Of a stretch of 64,000 bases of DNA, positions 54,557 to 64,000 are shown piece after piece (position 1 is the stretch's first letter; each line of letters starts with the position of its first letter). The position numbers and the translations under genes were made by a program. The DNA lies in NCBI RefSeq assembly GCF_011306175.1, contig NZ_CP049913.1:1736001-1800000 (forward strand). The letters are read 5' to 3'. The stretch comes from Vibrio sp. HDW18. Its GTDB lineage: Bacteria; Pseudomonadota; Gammaproteobacteria; Enterobacterales; Vibrionaceae. Under the pieces are notes generated by a model. The model did not search any database. It was not told the DNA's origin and saw nothing but the letters and a program-made list of their open reading frames with translations.

Positions 54557-56026
54557 TTAAGCCGAAAGCATCAGTGAATCGGCTTTGGCTTCGAGGTGAG
54601 TATTGCCCATCAAGAAGGTGTCAATGGCGCGTGCGCATTCACGGCCTTCGTTGATGCAGCGCACCACCAGTGATTGGCCGGTACGCATATCGCCAGCGGC
54701 GAATACGCCTTTTTGGTTGGTGGCAAAATCTTGTGTGGCCACATTACCACGCTCATCCAGCTTGATACCGAGCTGAGCGATCACCCCGTGTGGTTCTGGA
54801 TGCAGGAAGCCCATCGCCAAAAATGCCATATCGCAAGGGATCACTCGCTCACTGCCCGCCACTTCATTAAAGCTTGGCCGCTCACCAGGGGCGGCATCTT
54901 GCCACACGATGTCAGCAATGCGCAGTCCGGTGACTTGACCTTGTGAGTTACCGATGAACTCTTTGGTGAGGATATTCCAATGACGCTGACACCCTTCTTC
55001 ATGCGAAGTGGACGTGCGCAGAATCATTGGATATTGCGGCCAAGGCATATTGGCTGGGCGCATTTTGGATGGAACCGGCATGATCTCCACCTGAGTAATG
55101 CTCGCGGCGCTATGACGGTTCGAGGTACCGACACAATCTGAGCCAGTATCTCCACCACCAATCACCACCACGTGCTTGCCTTGAGCATGGATTTCCGCAC
55201 TTTTGAGCTCCATGTTATTGGCGCGGCGGTTATTTTGCGCAAGGAACTGCATCGCGAAATACACGCCTTGCAGATCGCGTCCCGGAATAGCCAGATCGCG
55301 GGGTACGGTTGAACCACCGGTCAGCAATACGGCATCAAACTCTTGGCGCAATTGTTGAGCATTGATCTCGACCCCGATATGGGCATTGACCACGAACTTA
55401 ACGCCGGCTTGCTCCATCACATTGATTTTGCGATCAATCACATCCATGCCCAGTTTGAAATCCGGAATACCGAAGCGCAGCAAACCACCGACTTTTTCAT
55501 CACGCTCAAACACGGTCACGCTATGGCCTGCTGCATTAAGCTGCTCGGCGGCGGCCAGTCCGGCTGGTCCTGAACCGATAATCGCCACCGTTTTACCGGT
55601 GCGTGAACGTGGGGTTCTTGGTTTGGCATAACCCGCTTGATAAGCGCGTTCAGCAATGGTTTTTTCAATGTTGCAGATGGTAATTGGATCTTGGTTAATC
55701 CCGAGCACACAGGCGCTTTCACAAGGCGCTGGGCAAACTCGGCCAGTAAACTCTGGGAAATTATTGGTTGAGCTCAGAATATTCCAAGCTTCTTCCCAAC
55801 TGTCGCGATACACCGCATCGTTAAACTCGGGAATAATGTTGCCAATCGGGCAGCCGTTATGACAAAACGGCACACCACAATCCATACAACGTGAAGCTTG
55901 CTGATTGATCTTGTTACCAAATTCTTGGTTAAGAACAAACTCGCGGTTGTTTTTGATCCGCTCTGCTGGGTCGATTTTTTTCGGCAGCTCACGACCAAAT
56001 TCTAAAAATCCGCTTGCTTTACCCAT
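54557..56026 (-). CDS. gltD: Glutamate synthase small subunit
   Basis: NADPH-oxidising FAD subunit passing electrons to GltB. N-terminal cysteines for two 4Fe-4S clusters are in SRCMDCGVPFCHNGCPIGN and GRVCPAPCESACVLG. The FAD motif IGSGPAGLAAAEQL and NADPH motif VIGGGDTGSDCVGT follow, and near the C-terminus GVFAAGDMRTGQSLVV. The 489 residues are slightly longer than E. coli GltD. The ATG follows the gltB stop with no gap. Confidence 0.97.
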   Translation of the reverse strand: MGKASGFLEFGRELPKKIDPAERIKNNREFVLNQEFGNKINQQASRCMDCGVPFCHNGCPIGNIIPEFNDAVYRDSWEEAWNILSSTNNFPEFTGRVCPAPCESACVLGINQDPITICNIEKTIAERAYQAGYAKPRTPRSRTGKTVAIIGSGPAGLAAAEQLNAAGHSVTVFERDEKVGGLLRFGIPDFKLGMDVIDRKINVMEQAGVKFVVNAHIGVEINAQQLRQEFDAVLLTGGSTVPRDLAIPGRDLQGVYFAMQFLAQNNRRANNMELKSAEIHAQGKHVVVIGGGDTGSDCVGTSNRHSAASITQVEIMPVPSKMRPANMPWPQYPMILRTSTSHEEGCQRHWNILTKEFIGNSQGQVTGLRIADIVWQDAAPGERPSFNEVAGSERVIPCDMAFLAMGFLHPEPHGVIAQLGIKLDERGNVATQDFATNQKGVFAAGDMRTGQSLVVRCINEGRECARAIDTFLMGNTHLEAKADSLMLSA

Positions 56027-59000
56027 TTATACCGCCTCCGCTGCTAATGTGGCTTGTTGCTCCTGCTCGGCACGCTTGTGCAATACCGCTTTGTAATCAC
56101 GCGGCATCACCTTCACCATAGTGGCTAGGCTTGCATCAAAGTTGGCAAGGAAAGCTTTGGCCACTTCACTACCTGTGAATTGAACATGCTTAGTTAACAT
56201 CTCTTTGAGTAGGGCTTGGTCTTGTGCTTCGATAGGATCCAGATCGACCAGCTCGGCATTGAGCTTAGCTTTGAAGTCGCCAGATTTATCCCAAACGTAA
56301 GCCACACCGCCGCTCATACCCGCTGCGAAGTTACGGCCGGTTGAGCCGAGGATCACCGCGACACCGCCGGTCATGTATTCACAGCCGTGATCACCGATAC
56401 CTTCAACAACCACTTTCGCGCCTGAGTTACGCACACAGAAACGCTCACCCGCTAGGCCGCGAATGTAAGATTCGCCAGAGGTCGCACCGTAGAAACAGAC
56501 GTTACCGACTACAATATTCTCTTCCGGTACAATCGATGAATTACGGTTCGGGTACAGCACCAATGTGCCACCAGAAAGCCCTTTGCCCCAGTAGTCATTG
56601 GCATCACCTTCGACTTCAAAGTAAACGCCTTTGGTGAGGAATGCGCCGAACGATTGTCCGGCACTGCCGTTGAATTTTACCTGCATCGGTTGTGGCAGAC
56701 CTTGGTCTTGGTAAACCTTACAGATTTCGTTGGACAGCATAGTACCAGTACTACGATCGGTGTTGATGATCGGCAGTTCCGCGGTCACCGCACTACCATG
56801 CTCAAGCGCTGGCTTGGCCAGTTGGATCAAAGTGCGATCCAGTACGCTATCAAGCTGGTGATTTTGCTCGGTTTGACAATAAATGCCATCTTCATGACGC
56901 GGCGGTTCAATAAACAGGATCGGTGAGAGATCGAGATTCTGGTATTTCCAGTGGCCGATATCATCGCGCACGGTCAGTTTGTGCGCTTGACCGACCATTT
57001 CACTAATGGTTCTGTAACCCAGCTCGGCCATGATTTCACGCAGACCTTGCGCCATGTATTGGAAGAAGGTCACCACATCATCCGCACGTCCCTCGAAACG
57101 CTCACGTAGCGTTTTATTTTGCGTTGCAATGCCGACTGGGCAGGTGTTCTTGTGACACTTACGCATCATGATACAACCTTCTACCACTAGCGCTGCGGTC
57201 GCGACGCCCCACTCTTCTGCGCCGAGCAGTACCGCAATTGCGATATCACGCGGGGTTTTCATTTGACCATCGGCTTGCACCACGATGCGGTTACGCAGTC
57301 CGTTTTTAAGCAGAGTCTGATGAGTTTCCGCCAAGCCTAGCTCCCACGGTAGACCCGTATGACGGATTGATGAAATCGGAGAGGCACCGGTACCACCATC
57401 GTGGCCAGCAATCAGCACCACGTCGGCTTTAGCTTTAGCGACACCGGATGCAATGGTACCGACACCGGCTTCAGACACCAGTTTGACGTTCACCCGCCCT
57501 TTGCGGTTGGCGTTTTTCAGATCGAAAATCAGCTGGGCTAAATCTTCGATCGAATAAATATCGTGATGCGGTGGTGGTGAGATCAAACCTACTCCTGGTG
57601 TGGAGTGACGAGTGGCACCAATCCATTCATCGACTTTATCGCCCGGCAATTGACCACCTTCGCCCGGTTTCGCCCCTTGCGCCATCTTGATCTGGATTTC
57701 ATCCGCGTTGGTCAGATAGTAAGAGGTTACCCCGAATCGGCCAGAGGCGACTTGTTTGATCGCTGAACGTTCTGAATCACCATTGGCGTTGAGTTTAAAA
57801 CGCATCGGATCTTCGCCGCCTTCACCAGAGTTGGATTTCGCGCCTAAGCGGTTCATCGCAATCGCCAGTGTCGAGTGTGCTTCGTAAGAGATCGAGCCAA
57901 ATGACATCGCTCCAGTCGCAAAACGTTTGACGATGCTTTCAATCGGTTCCACTTGCTCAATCGGGATTGAGCCGGCCGGATTTTTGACAAAATCGAGCTG
58001 GCTGCGCAGAGTCACCGCTTTATCGCCTTGGCTATCGACCGCCGCGGCATATTGCTTGAACTGTGCGTAGTCTTTATGGCGAGTTGATTGTTGCAGCAAG
58101 TAAATGGTTTCAGGGTTAAACAGATGCTGTTCACCGCGCTGTTTCCACTGATAAACCCCACCGACATCCAGCACTTGCAGGGGAATTTCCCGAGTTGGGT
58201 AACCAATGCGATGGCGTACCAGAACTTCTTTGGCGATATCGTCGAGAGTTAAGCCTTGGATACGGGTGATGGTGCCTGTGAAGTATTTATCCACCACCGC
58301 TTTGCTGATCCCAAGCGCTTCAAAAATTTGCGCACCGTGGTAGGACTGCAGGGTGGAAATCCCCATTTTCGAGAAGATTTTCAGCAAGCCACCGTTGACA
58401 CCTTTGCGGTAGTTTTCGAAGTATTTCTCCACCGCAATATCCGCATCGAGTTTGTTTTGCCGTTTAAGCTCAACAATGGTTTCCACCACCAGATACGGGT
58501 TGACGGCATTGGCGCCATAACCGAGCAGAGTGGCAAAGTGATGGGTTTCACGCGCGTCACCGGTTTCGACAACAATGCCACATTTGGAGCGCAGACCTTT
58601 GCGGATCAGGTGATGGTGTACCGCGCCCACCGCCAGCATGGCCGGAATGGCAGCATGGTTTGAGTTGGCGGCACGGTCGGTCAGCAAAATAATCGAGTAG
58701 CCATCAATTACCGCATCTTCTGCGTATTGACAGATCCGCTTGAGCGCACGCTCAAGTTTGCCCGATTCATCACTGGCGCGAAATACGATATCTAAGGTTT
58801 TCGCTTGCAAGTGCTCGTTATCAATTGCGCGCAGTTTTTCCAACTCAGTGTTAGAAATGACCGGCGATTCAAGCTCGACTTTACGGCAGTGGGCTGGCGT
58901 TTCTGCCAGCAAGTTTTGATCGCGACCAATGTAAGTGTTGAGTGACATCACCATGCGTTCACGGATCGGGTCGATCGGTGGGTTGGTCACCTGAGCAAAC

Positions 59001-60571
59001 AGTTGCTTGAAGTAGTTGGCCAGATGCTGCGATTGATGGGACAATACGGCGACTGGCCAGTCGGCTCCCATTGAGCCAAGTGGCTCATAGCCGGTTTGCG
59101 CAAGCGGTAGAATGATGTCATTGACCTCTTCACTGCTCACCCCAAACGCTTGTTGGCGGTGCAGCAGACGCTCTGGCGATGGCTGGCTATGTACGTTGTC
59201 AGCCGCCGGCAGTTTTTTCAAACTGAGTAGGTTTTCTTCGACCCACTGTTCGTAAGGCTGGGCTGAGGCGATGTCATCTTTGACTTCTTCATCGGAGATG
59301 ATGCGCCCTTGCTCTAGATCAGCAACAAAGATCCGCCCGGGTTGCAGACGACCACGGTACTCGACATTGGCCGGGTCAATTTCCACTACGCCAGATTCAG
59401 AGGCCATGATCAGGAAATCATCTTTGGTTACGGTATAGCGTGATGGACGCAGACCATTACGATCTAATGTGGCACCCACTTGTACCCCATCGGTAAAGCA
59501 CACCGAGGCTGGGCCATCCCAAGGTTCCATCACGTTGGCATGATATTGATAGAAAGCGCGGCGTTTGGGTTCCATCGCTTTGTTCTCTTGCCACGCTTCA
59601 GGGATCATCATCATCAGAGCATGAGGCAAGCTGCGGCCGGACAGCACCAGCAGTTCAAGCACCATATCAAAGTTGGCCGAATCCGATGCACCTTCTTGGC
59701 AGATCGGCAGTAGCATATCGATTTCAGCTTGGGTAAACAGTTTGGATTGTAAAATCGCTTCACGCGCTTTCATCCAGTTCAAGTTACCGCGCACGGTGTT
59801 GATTTCGCCGTTATGTGCGATGTAGCGGAACGGTTGCGCCAGTCGCCATTTCGGGAAGGTGTTGGTCGAAAAGCGCGAGTGTACCAGCGCCAGTGCAGTG
59901 ACCATGGTTGGGTTTTGCAAATCAAGGAAGTATTGTGGTACTTGCGCAGTAGTCAATTGGCCTTTATAGACCAAGGTTTTGTACGACATCGAGTTGATGT
60001 AAAAATCATCACCGATATTGGAGACGCTTTCTAAGCAGACGCGCACCGTGTAGTTACGTAGTACATACAGTTTACGTTCAAGTTCATCGGGTTGGATGCC
60101 GGGACCACCGGAAATAAACACATGTTCAAACTGTGGCTCAGTGCTGAGCGGATCTGCCCCGAGCATACGGTTATCGGTGGGGATCACACGGTAGCCAATC
60201 ACATCAAGATCAAGGCGTTTCGCGTTCCGTTCCAGAATATCGCGACACTGAGCGCGTTTGTGCTCATCTTTCGGGAATAGCACCACTCCCACGCCATATT
60301 TTTCAAATGAGGGCAGCTTGATGCCAAGCTTGACCGCTTCTTCGAGTAAAAATTCGTGAGGTTTTTGCAACAAAATGCCTGCGCCATCACCGCTGCGAGG
60401 GTCACAACCCTGACCGCCACGGTGTTCCATGCGTGCAAGCATATCCAAAGCTTGAGTGACCACCTGATGGGATTTGCGATTTTTCAGGTGGGCGACAAAG
60501 CCGATACCACAAGCATCGTGCTCCAACTCAGGCGTATAAAGACCACGCGAACGTTGCGCTTTATCTACCAT
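56027..60571 (-). CDS. gltB: Glutamate synthase large subunit
   Basis: Forms glutamate from glutamine and 2-oxoglutarate. The 1514-residue protein has an N-terminal class II glutaminase domain with catalytic Cys21 in DACGIGFVAH after a short propeptide; the central domain; the FMN synthase domain with GEGGEDPMRF and IAGHDGGTGASP; the 3Fe-4S cysteines in MRKCHKNTCPVGIATQ; and the C-terminal beta-helix with repeated Gly motifs. ATG at 60571 has GGAAGGATG upstream. A long hairpin-rich leader precedes it. Confidence 0.98.
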   Translation of the reverse strand: MVDKAQRSRGLYTPELEHDACGIGFVAHLKNRKSHQVVTQALDMLARMEHRGGQGCDPRSGDGAGILLQKPHEFLLEEAVKLGIKLPSFEKYGVGVVLFPKDEHKRAQCRDILERNAKRLDLDVIGYRVIPTDNRMLGADPLSTEPQFEHVFISGGPGIQPDELERKLYVLRNYTVRVCLESVSNIGDDFYINSMSYKTLVYKGQLTTAQVPQYFLDLQNPTMVTALALVHSRFSTNTFPKWRLAQPFRYIAHNGEINTVRGNLNWMKAREAILQSKLFTQAEIDMLLPICQEGASDSANFDMVLELLVLSGRSLPHALMMMIPEAWQENKAMEPKRRAFYQYHANVMEPWDGPASVCFTDGVQVGATLDRNGLRPSRYTVTKDDFLIMASESGVVEIDPANVEYRGRLQPGRIFVADLEQGRIISDEEVKDDIASAQPYEQWVEENLLSLKKLPAADNVHSQPSPERLLHRQQAFGVSSEEVNDIILPLAQTGYEPLGSMGADWPVAVLSHQSQHLANYFKQLFAQVTNPPIDPIRERMVMSLNTYIGRDQNLLAETPAHCRKVELESPVISNTELEKLRAIDNEHLQAKTLDIVFRASDESGKLERALKRICQYAEDAVIDGYSIILLTDRAANSNHAAIPAMLAVGAVHHHLIRKGLRSKCGIVVETGDARETHHFATLLGYGANAVNPYLVVETIVELKRQNKLDADIAVEKYFENYRKGVNGGLLKIFSKMGISTLQSYHGAQIFEALGISKAVVDKYFTGTITRIQGLTLDDIAKEVLVRHRIGYPTREIPLQVLDVGGVYQWKQRGEQHLFNPETIYLLQQSTRHKDYAQFKQYAAAVDSQGDKAVTLRSQLDFVKNPAGSIPIEQVEPIESIVKRFATGAMSFGSISYEAHSTLAIAMNRLGAKSNSGEGGEDPMRFKLNANGDSERSAIKQVASGRFGVTSYYLTNADEIQIKMAQGAKPGEGGQLPGDKVDEWIGATRHSTPGVGLISPPPHHDIYSIEDLAQLIFDLKNANRKGRVNVKLVSEAGVGTIASGVAKAKADVVLIAGHDGGTGASPISSIRHTGLPWELGLAETHQTLLKNGLRNRIVVQADGQMKTPRDIAIAVLLGAEEWGVATAALVVEGCIMMRKCHKNTCPVGIATQNKTLRERFEGRADDVVTFFQYMAQGLREIMAELGYRTISEMVGQAHKLTVRDDIGHWKYQNLDLSPILFIEPPRHEDGIYCQTEQNHQLDSVLDRTLIQLAKPALEHGSAVTAELPIINTDRSTGTMLSNEICKVYQDQGLPQPMQVKFNGSAGQSFGAFLTKGVYFEVEGDANDYWGKGLSGGTLVLYPNRNSSIVPEENIVVGNVCFYGATSGESYIRGLAGERFCVRNSGAKVVVEGIGDHGCEYMTGGVAVILGSTGRNFAAGMSGGVAYVWDKSGDFKAKLNAELVDLDPIEAQDQALLKEMLTKHVQFTGSEVAKAFLANFDASLATMVKVMPRDYKAVLHKRAEQEQQATLAAEAV

Positions 60572-60780
60572 AGATACATCCTTCCAGTTATCGAGGACGC
60601 AACCGCACTGAAGCGAGCTTCAGTGATCCCTTGCTACCTTAAGCCATGCTAGCGAGCGACTTGGTGCTGGGATGCTGCGTCTTATCCTTTTTTGGTTTTA
60701 AGTGAAATCTGCTTAGGCAGCAGATCCGCGTCCTTTCCGTCTCTCACAGGAATTATGTTGTGAGAAAGACAATCCTTAGC
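60572..60780 (-). promoter_or_regulatory. Candidate structured 5' leader of gltBD
   Basis: Read on the minus strand, three hairpins follow each other. The first is TCTCACA/TGTGAGA with a 10-base loop (60742-60765). The second is ATCTGCT/AGCAGAT with a 5-base loop (60707-60725). The third is CACTGAAG-CTCG-CTTCAGTG (60606-60625), ending about 35 bases before the gltB ATG. No convincing leader peptide or known riboswitch consensus was seen. The gltB promoter must lie upstream of about 60770. Confidence 0.45.
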
Positions 60781-61145
60781 GATATTCCTATTATCGAGCC
60801 ACTTTTCTAGTGAATTCTTTTGGTAGGTGGGGAATATCACCGACAAGTCTACCGCGTTGCTTGCTATTTCATGAGCAAAAAAGCACGGAAAACTGAAAGT
60901 ATCCTACAATTTTGCTGGGGCAAATTCCAACGAAAACTCTGTGCTTGGGTTTATTTTTTTACCGGAAGATGAACGTTTTGTTTAACTGCTTAGCGGTAAG
61001 GGGTGAATGTGGTTTGATTTGTGCCGATTTCTTGATTTGAATCGATTCGAAATTCAACTCAAAAGATTAAAATTCGCCGCCTAAATGATGCGGAATGTAA
61101 TTTAATTACATGAAATATCGTGAATATTTATTGTGAGTGTTGGAC
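60781..61145. other. gltB / yhcC divergent intergenic remainder
   Basis: AT-rich, no ORF of note. It should contain the promoters of both divergent genes. I could not assign -35/-10 pairs with confidence. An ATTCGAAAT/GAATCGATTC-rich patch near 61035-61055 contains short inverted repeats. Confidence 0.4.
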
Positions 61146-62078
61146 ATGCATCTACATCTATTAGTCAATACCATCGGACAAGATTTACAGCGTCGTTATG
61201 GTGAAAAAGTTCATAAACTGACGTTACATGGTGGGTTTAGTTGCCCTAATCGCGATGGAACCATTGGCCGTGGTGGCTGCACTTTCTGTAATGTGGCCTC
61301 CTTTGCCAATGAAGCCACTCAGCAGCAAACCATTCAGCAGCAGTTGCAAGATCGGGCCGGCGAAATCAAACGCGCCAATAAATATCTCGCTTATTTTCAG
61401 GCTTACACCAGCACTTATGCTGAAGTGCAAGTGTTGAAAGCTATGTATGAACAAGCACTTGAAGCGGCGGATATTGTCGGTTTATGTGTCGGGACGCGAC
61501 CAGATTGTGTGCCAGATGTGGTGTTACAGTTGCTGGCCGGGTATGTGCAGCAAGGGTATGAAGTGTGGTTAGAGCTTGGATTACAAACTGCGCATAACCA
61601 CACGTTAAAGCGGATTAATCGTGGCCATGATTTCGCCTGTTATGCAGAGGTCGCTACCAAGGCAAGGGCGCTCGGTATCAAAGTGTGTACTCACTTAATT
61701 GTTGGTCTGCCGGGTGAGCATCGTGATGATAATCTGGCAACGTTACAGCAAGTGCTTGAGGTGGGTAGCGATGGTATCAAGTTACATGGTTTACATATCG
61801 TCGAAGGCAGTACTATGGCCAAAGCGTGGCGAGCTGGGCGGTTATCGGTGCTTGAACAAGAGGAATATGTAGCGATTGCTTGTGCGATGATCCGTTCGAC
61901 GCCGCCGCATATTATTTACCATCGAGTCTCTTCGGCAGCACGCCGACCAACTCTATTGGCACCTTTATGGTGTGAGAATCGTTGGGCTGCGATGACCGCG
62001 ATTGGTCAAACACTGGCGATTGATGGCGGGCAAGGTTCGCTACTCGGCACGCCTTTTGACTATCGCGCACGGCTTTGA
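61146..62078 (+). CDS. Radical SAM protein, YhcC/TIGR01212 family
   Basis: Radical S-adenosylmethionine protein. The cluster motif appears as CPNRDGTIGRGGCTFCNVASF: the Cys of SCPN, and the CTFC pair. GLCVGTRPDC and VWLELGLQT mark the barrel. It closely follows E. coli YhcC, whose precise reaction I do not know. Start at the ATG at 61146 gives 310 residues and aligns with the E. coli N-terminus; a GTG at 61137 would add 3. In E. coli yhcC also lies between gltB and arcB, so the context is conserved. Confidence 0.92.
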   Translation: MHLHLLVNTIGQDLQRRYGEKVHKLTLHGGFSCPNRDGTIGRGGCTFCNVASFANEATQQQTIQQQLQDRAGEIKRANKYLAYFQAYTSTYAEVQVLKAMYEQALEAADIVGLCVGTRPDCVPDVVLQLLAGYVQQGYEVWLELGLQTAHNHTLKRINRGHDFACYAEVATKARALGIKVCTHLIVGLPGEHRDDNLATLQQVLEVGSDGIKLHGLHIVEGSTMAKAWRAGRLSVLEQEEYVAIACAMIRSTPPHIIYHRVSSAARRPTLLAPLWCENRWAAMTAIGQTLAIDGGQGSLLGTPFDYRARL

Positions 62079-62169
62079 GATCGCAGATTGAAGACAAGTG
62101 AGATCGCATAGCTAACCTTTACCAAGCAAAAAGGCTAGACTGATGGCGGATTATCTGACGGAGCAGTGA

Positions 62170-64000
62170 ATGAAATCGATAAAAAATTTGGCTCAGTATT
62201 ACGTGGACTCATTAGCTAAGCTCGGGGTGTTACGTTTTTCAATTCTGGTGGCGATTGCTTTAGCTGCATTGGATTTTGTGATTCATCTGGCTTTGACCCT
62301 ATTATTAAAGGGGTTTATCGATGATATCGATATTCTTCGTTCAGTATTTATTAGTATCATCATCACCTCCGTAGCGATCTATGTACTTTCGATGATCGTA
62401 GATCAGCTTGAAAGTTCTCGCCAGCGGCTCTCCAAGTTAGTCTCTAAACTCAAAGAGATGGGGGTGCGCGATCGTGAGCTTAATCAAAAATATCAGCACA
62501 ATATTCTCAAATTGAATCAAGAGATCGAAGAGCGAGTTAAAGCGGAAGAAGCCCGTGAAGAAGCGATGCTTGATCTTGAAAATGAAGTCTATCAACGTGA
62601 AAAGACCCAACTCGAACTAGCGGAACGGACCACTTTATTACGCTCATTTATTGATGCTTCTCCGGATTTGATCTACTACCGTAATGCGCAAGGTGAATTT
62701 TCTGGCTGTAACCGCGCGATGGAAGAAATGACCGGTAAGCGGGAAAGTGAGTTAGTAGGGTTAACTCCTTGGGATGTCTACAATCAAGAAATGGCGCAAA
62801 CGTCAGTGGATACCGATCAGCAAGTATTTGACAATAATACGGAAATTACTCATGAACAGTGGGTTGTTTATCCTAATGGCCGCAAGAGCTTTTTTGAGTT
62901 ACGTAAAGTGCCCTTGTATAGCAAAGATGGTCGTCGGCTGGGGTTGGTCGGTTTTGGTCGAGATATTACCGAACGTAAACGTAACGAAGAATCACTTGAA
63001 AAAGCCAGTCGCGATAAAACCACTTTTATTTCAACCATTAGCCATGAATTGCGCACTCCGCTAAATGGGATTGTTGGCTTGAGTCGCATGTTGCTGGATA
63101 CACCGCTTAGTGTTGAGCAGCGCAAACATTTGCAAACTATTAATGTCAGCGCTATCACTCTCGGTAATATTTTCAACGATATTATTGATATGGATAAGTT
63201 TGATCGCAGTAAGTTAGAACTGTTCCCCGAAGCGCTTAATTTTGAAGAGTTTGTGGCTGAAATTGAAATGCTCGCAGCCTTGATGGCTGAGCAAAAAGGT
63301 CTGCGCTTTGATTTAGAGCGTTTGACCGAATTGCCTTGTTGGGTCGAAGTGGATGCGACTCGTCTACGTCAAGTGCTATGGAATTTGCTCAGTAATGCGA
63401 TGAAATTTACGAAAGAAGGTGGCGTAGTGATGACGGTCAGTGCTGAGTGCCATGAGCAGCAAGCCGAAATCACCCTTGAAGTTGAAGATACTGGGATTGG
63501 CATTTCTGAAGCGGAGCAGCAAAAAATCTTTGCCATGTATTATCAAGTGAAATCCGGTAAAGATAACTTACATGCGGTAGGTACTGGGATTGGTTTAGCG
63601 GTATCACTCCAGTTAATTCAATTGATGGGGGGCGATATTAGTGTGACGAGCGAACAAGGTTTCGGCAGTACTTTTACAGTTAAGATCACGGTGCCACTGC
63701 TAGATCAGGCTCCAGCTAGCATTGAACCGCCAGCATCGCCCACTCAGCTGAAAATTTTTATGGTAGAAGATATTCAGTTGAATATTACTGTGGCACGTTC
63801 GCTATTGGAGAGTATGGGACATCAAGTGACGGTGGCGATGACGGGAGAAGAGGCGATTGAGCGCTTTAACCCGACCGACTACGATTTGGTTTTTCTGGAT
63901 ATTCAGTTGCCGGATATGACCGGATTTGATATTGCTCAGCACTATCGTGCTACCTATACCTCCTTGCCGCCTTTAGTGGCGTTAACCGCTAATGTGCTAA
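62170..64000 (+). CDS. arcB: Hybrid sensor kinase ArcB, N-terminal part
   Basis: Redox-responsive tripartite histidine kinase that phosphorylates ArcA. The gene runs off the window after about 610 codons. Visible parts: two membrane helices (about 20-47 and 57-78), a coiled coil (80-155), a PAS domain (about 155-275), then the HisKA with FISTISHELRTPLNG (His292), the HATPase N, G1 and G2 boxes (NLLSNAMKF, DTGIGI, GTGIGLAVS), and a receiver domain with LVFLDIQLPDM (Asp577). GGAG precedes the ATG. The C-terminal HPt is outside the window. Confidence 0.97.
   Translation, partial: MKSIKNLAQYYVDSLAKLGVLRFSILVAIALAALDFVIHLALTLLLKGFIDDIDILRSVFISIIITSVAIYVLSMIVDQLESSRQRLSKLVSKLKEMGVRDRELNQKYQHNILKLNQEIEERVKAEEAREEAMLDLENEVYQREKTQLELAERTTLLRSFIDASPDLIYYRNAQGEFSGCNRAMEEMTGKRESELVGLTPWDVYNQEMAQTSVDTDQQVFDNNTEITHEQWVVYPNGRKSFFELRKVPLYSKDGRRLGLVGFGRDITERKRNEESLEKASRDKTTFISTISHELRTPLNGIVGLSRMLLDTPLSVEQRKHLQTINVSAITLGNIFNDIIDMDKFDRSKLELFPEALNFEEFVAEIEMLAALMAEQKGLRFDLERLTELPCWVEVDATRLRQVLWNLLSNAMKFTKEGGVVMTVSAECHEQQAEITLEVEDTGIGISEAEQQKIFAMYYQVKSGKDNLHAVGTGIGLAVSLQLIQLMGGDISVTSEQGFGSTFTVKITVPLLDQAPASIEPPASPTQLKIFMVEDIQLNITVARSLLESMGHQVTVAMTGEEAIERFNPTDYDLVFLDIQLPDMTGFDIAQHYRATYTSLPPLVALTANVL

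Noticed and set aside
60572..60780. c-di-GMP or glycine riboswitch before gltB
   Set aside because: The conserved sequence blocks of these riboswitches are not present, although the leader contains GGACGC.

Overview
The window is a stretch of core chromosome from a Vibrio of the V. cholerae clade. This is inferred from protein sequences and gene order. The run parE-parC / yacG-zapD-coaE-pilD-pilC-pilB-pilA / nadC-ampD / fldB-xerD-dsbC-recJ / pdhR-aceEF-lpd / rnpB / dcw cluster / lpxC-dciA-secA-mutT / dapB-carAB / mtnN-cbiB-btuF-yadS / gltBD / yhcC-like / arcB matches the order I recall for the V. cholerae large chromosome. No phage, transposase, integron or CRISPR array was seen. The only mobile-type sequence is one ERIC-like element.

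Layout. 1-3050: the end of parE and all of parC (topoisomerase IV). 3066-9066, minus strand: yacG, zapD and coaE, then the competence/chitin-regulated type IV pilus genes pilD, pilC, pilB and pilA. 9286-11619: nadC, ampD and fldB, with short tandem repeats on both sides of ampD. 11814-15337: xerD, dsbC and recJ. 15338-15894: a non-coding stretch with a possible gene remnant, an ERIC element, an unannotated 21-codon ORF and a perfect PdhR operator. 15895-22718: pdhR-aceE-aceF and a separate lpd (pyruvate dehydrogenase complex). 22893-23294: the RNase P RNA. 23470-39043: the division and cell wall cluster from rsmH to ftsZ, without mraZ or ddlB. 39141-44293: lpxC, dciA (at the E. coli secM position), secA and mutT. 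44406-50084: dapB and the arginine-regulated carAB. 50293-54280: a TSUP transporter and the mtnN-cbiB-btuF-yadS operon. 54557-60571: gltBD with a long hairpin-rich leader. 61146-64000: a YhcC-type radical SAM gene and the start of arcB, which runs off the window.

Function. The genes cover chromosome decatenation and dimer resolution (ParEC, XerD), DNA repair (RecJ, MutT), replicative helicase loading (DciA), cell wall precursor synthesis and septation (Mur, MraY, Fts), lipid A synthesis (LpxC), protein export (SecA), central carbon and nitrogen metabolism (PDH, CarAB, DapB, GltBD), B12 salvage, and redox signalling (ArcB). Several starts were moved from the longest ORF using ribosome binding sites and family alignment. 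GTG or TTG starts are inferred for xerD, ftsW, mutT and carA.

Most of the window is ordinary core genome. The parts worth a second look are non-coding: the gltB leader, the 5-copy 17-bp repeat before ampD, the recJ hairpin, the terminator-like hairpin before xerD, the small ORF before pdhR, the phased T-tracts before carAB, and the ERIC insertion. I found no clear undescribed multi-gene system.
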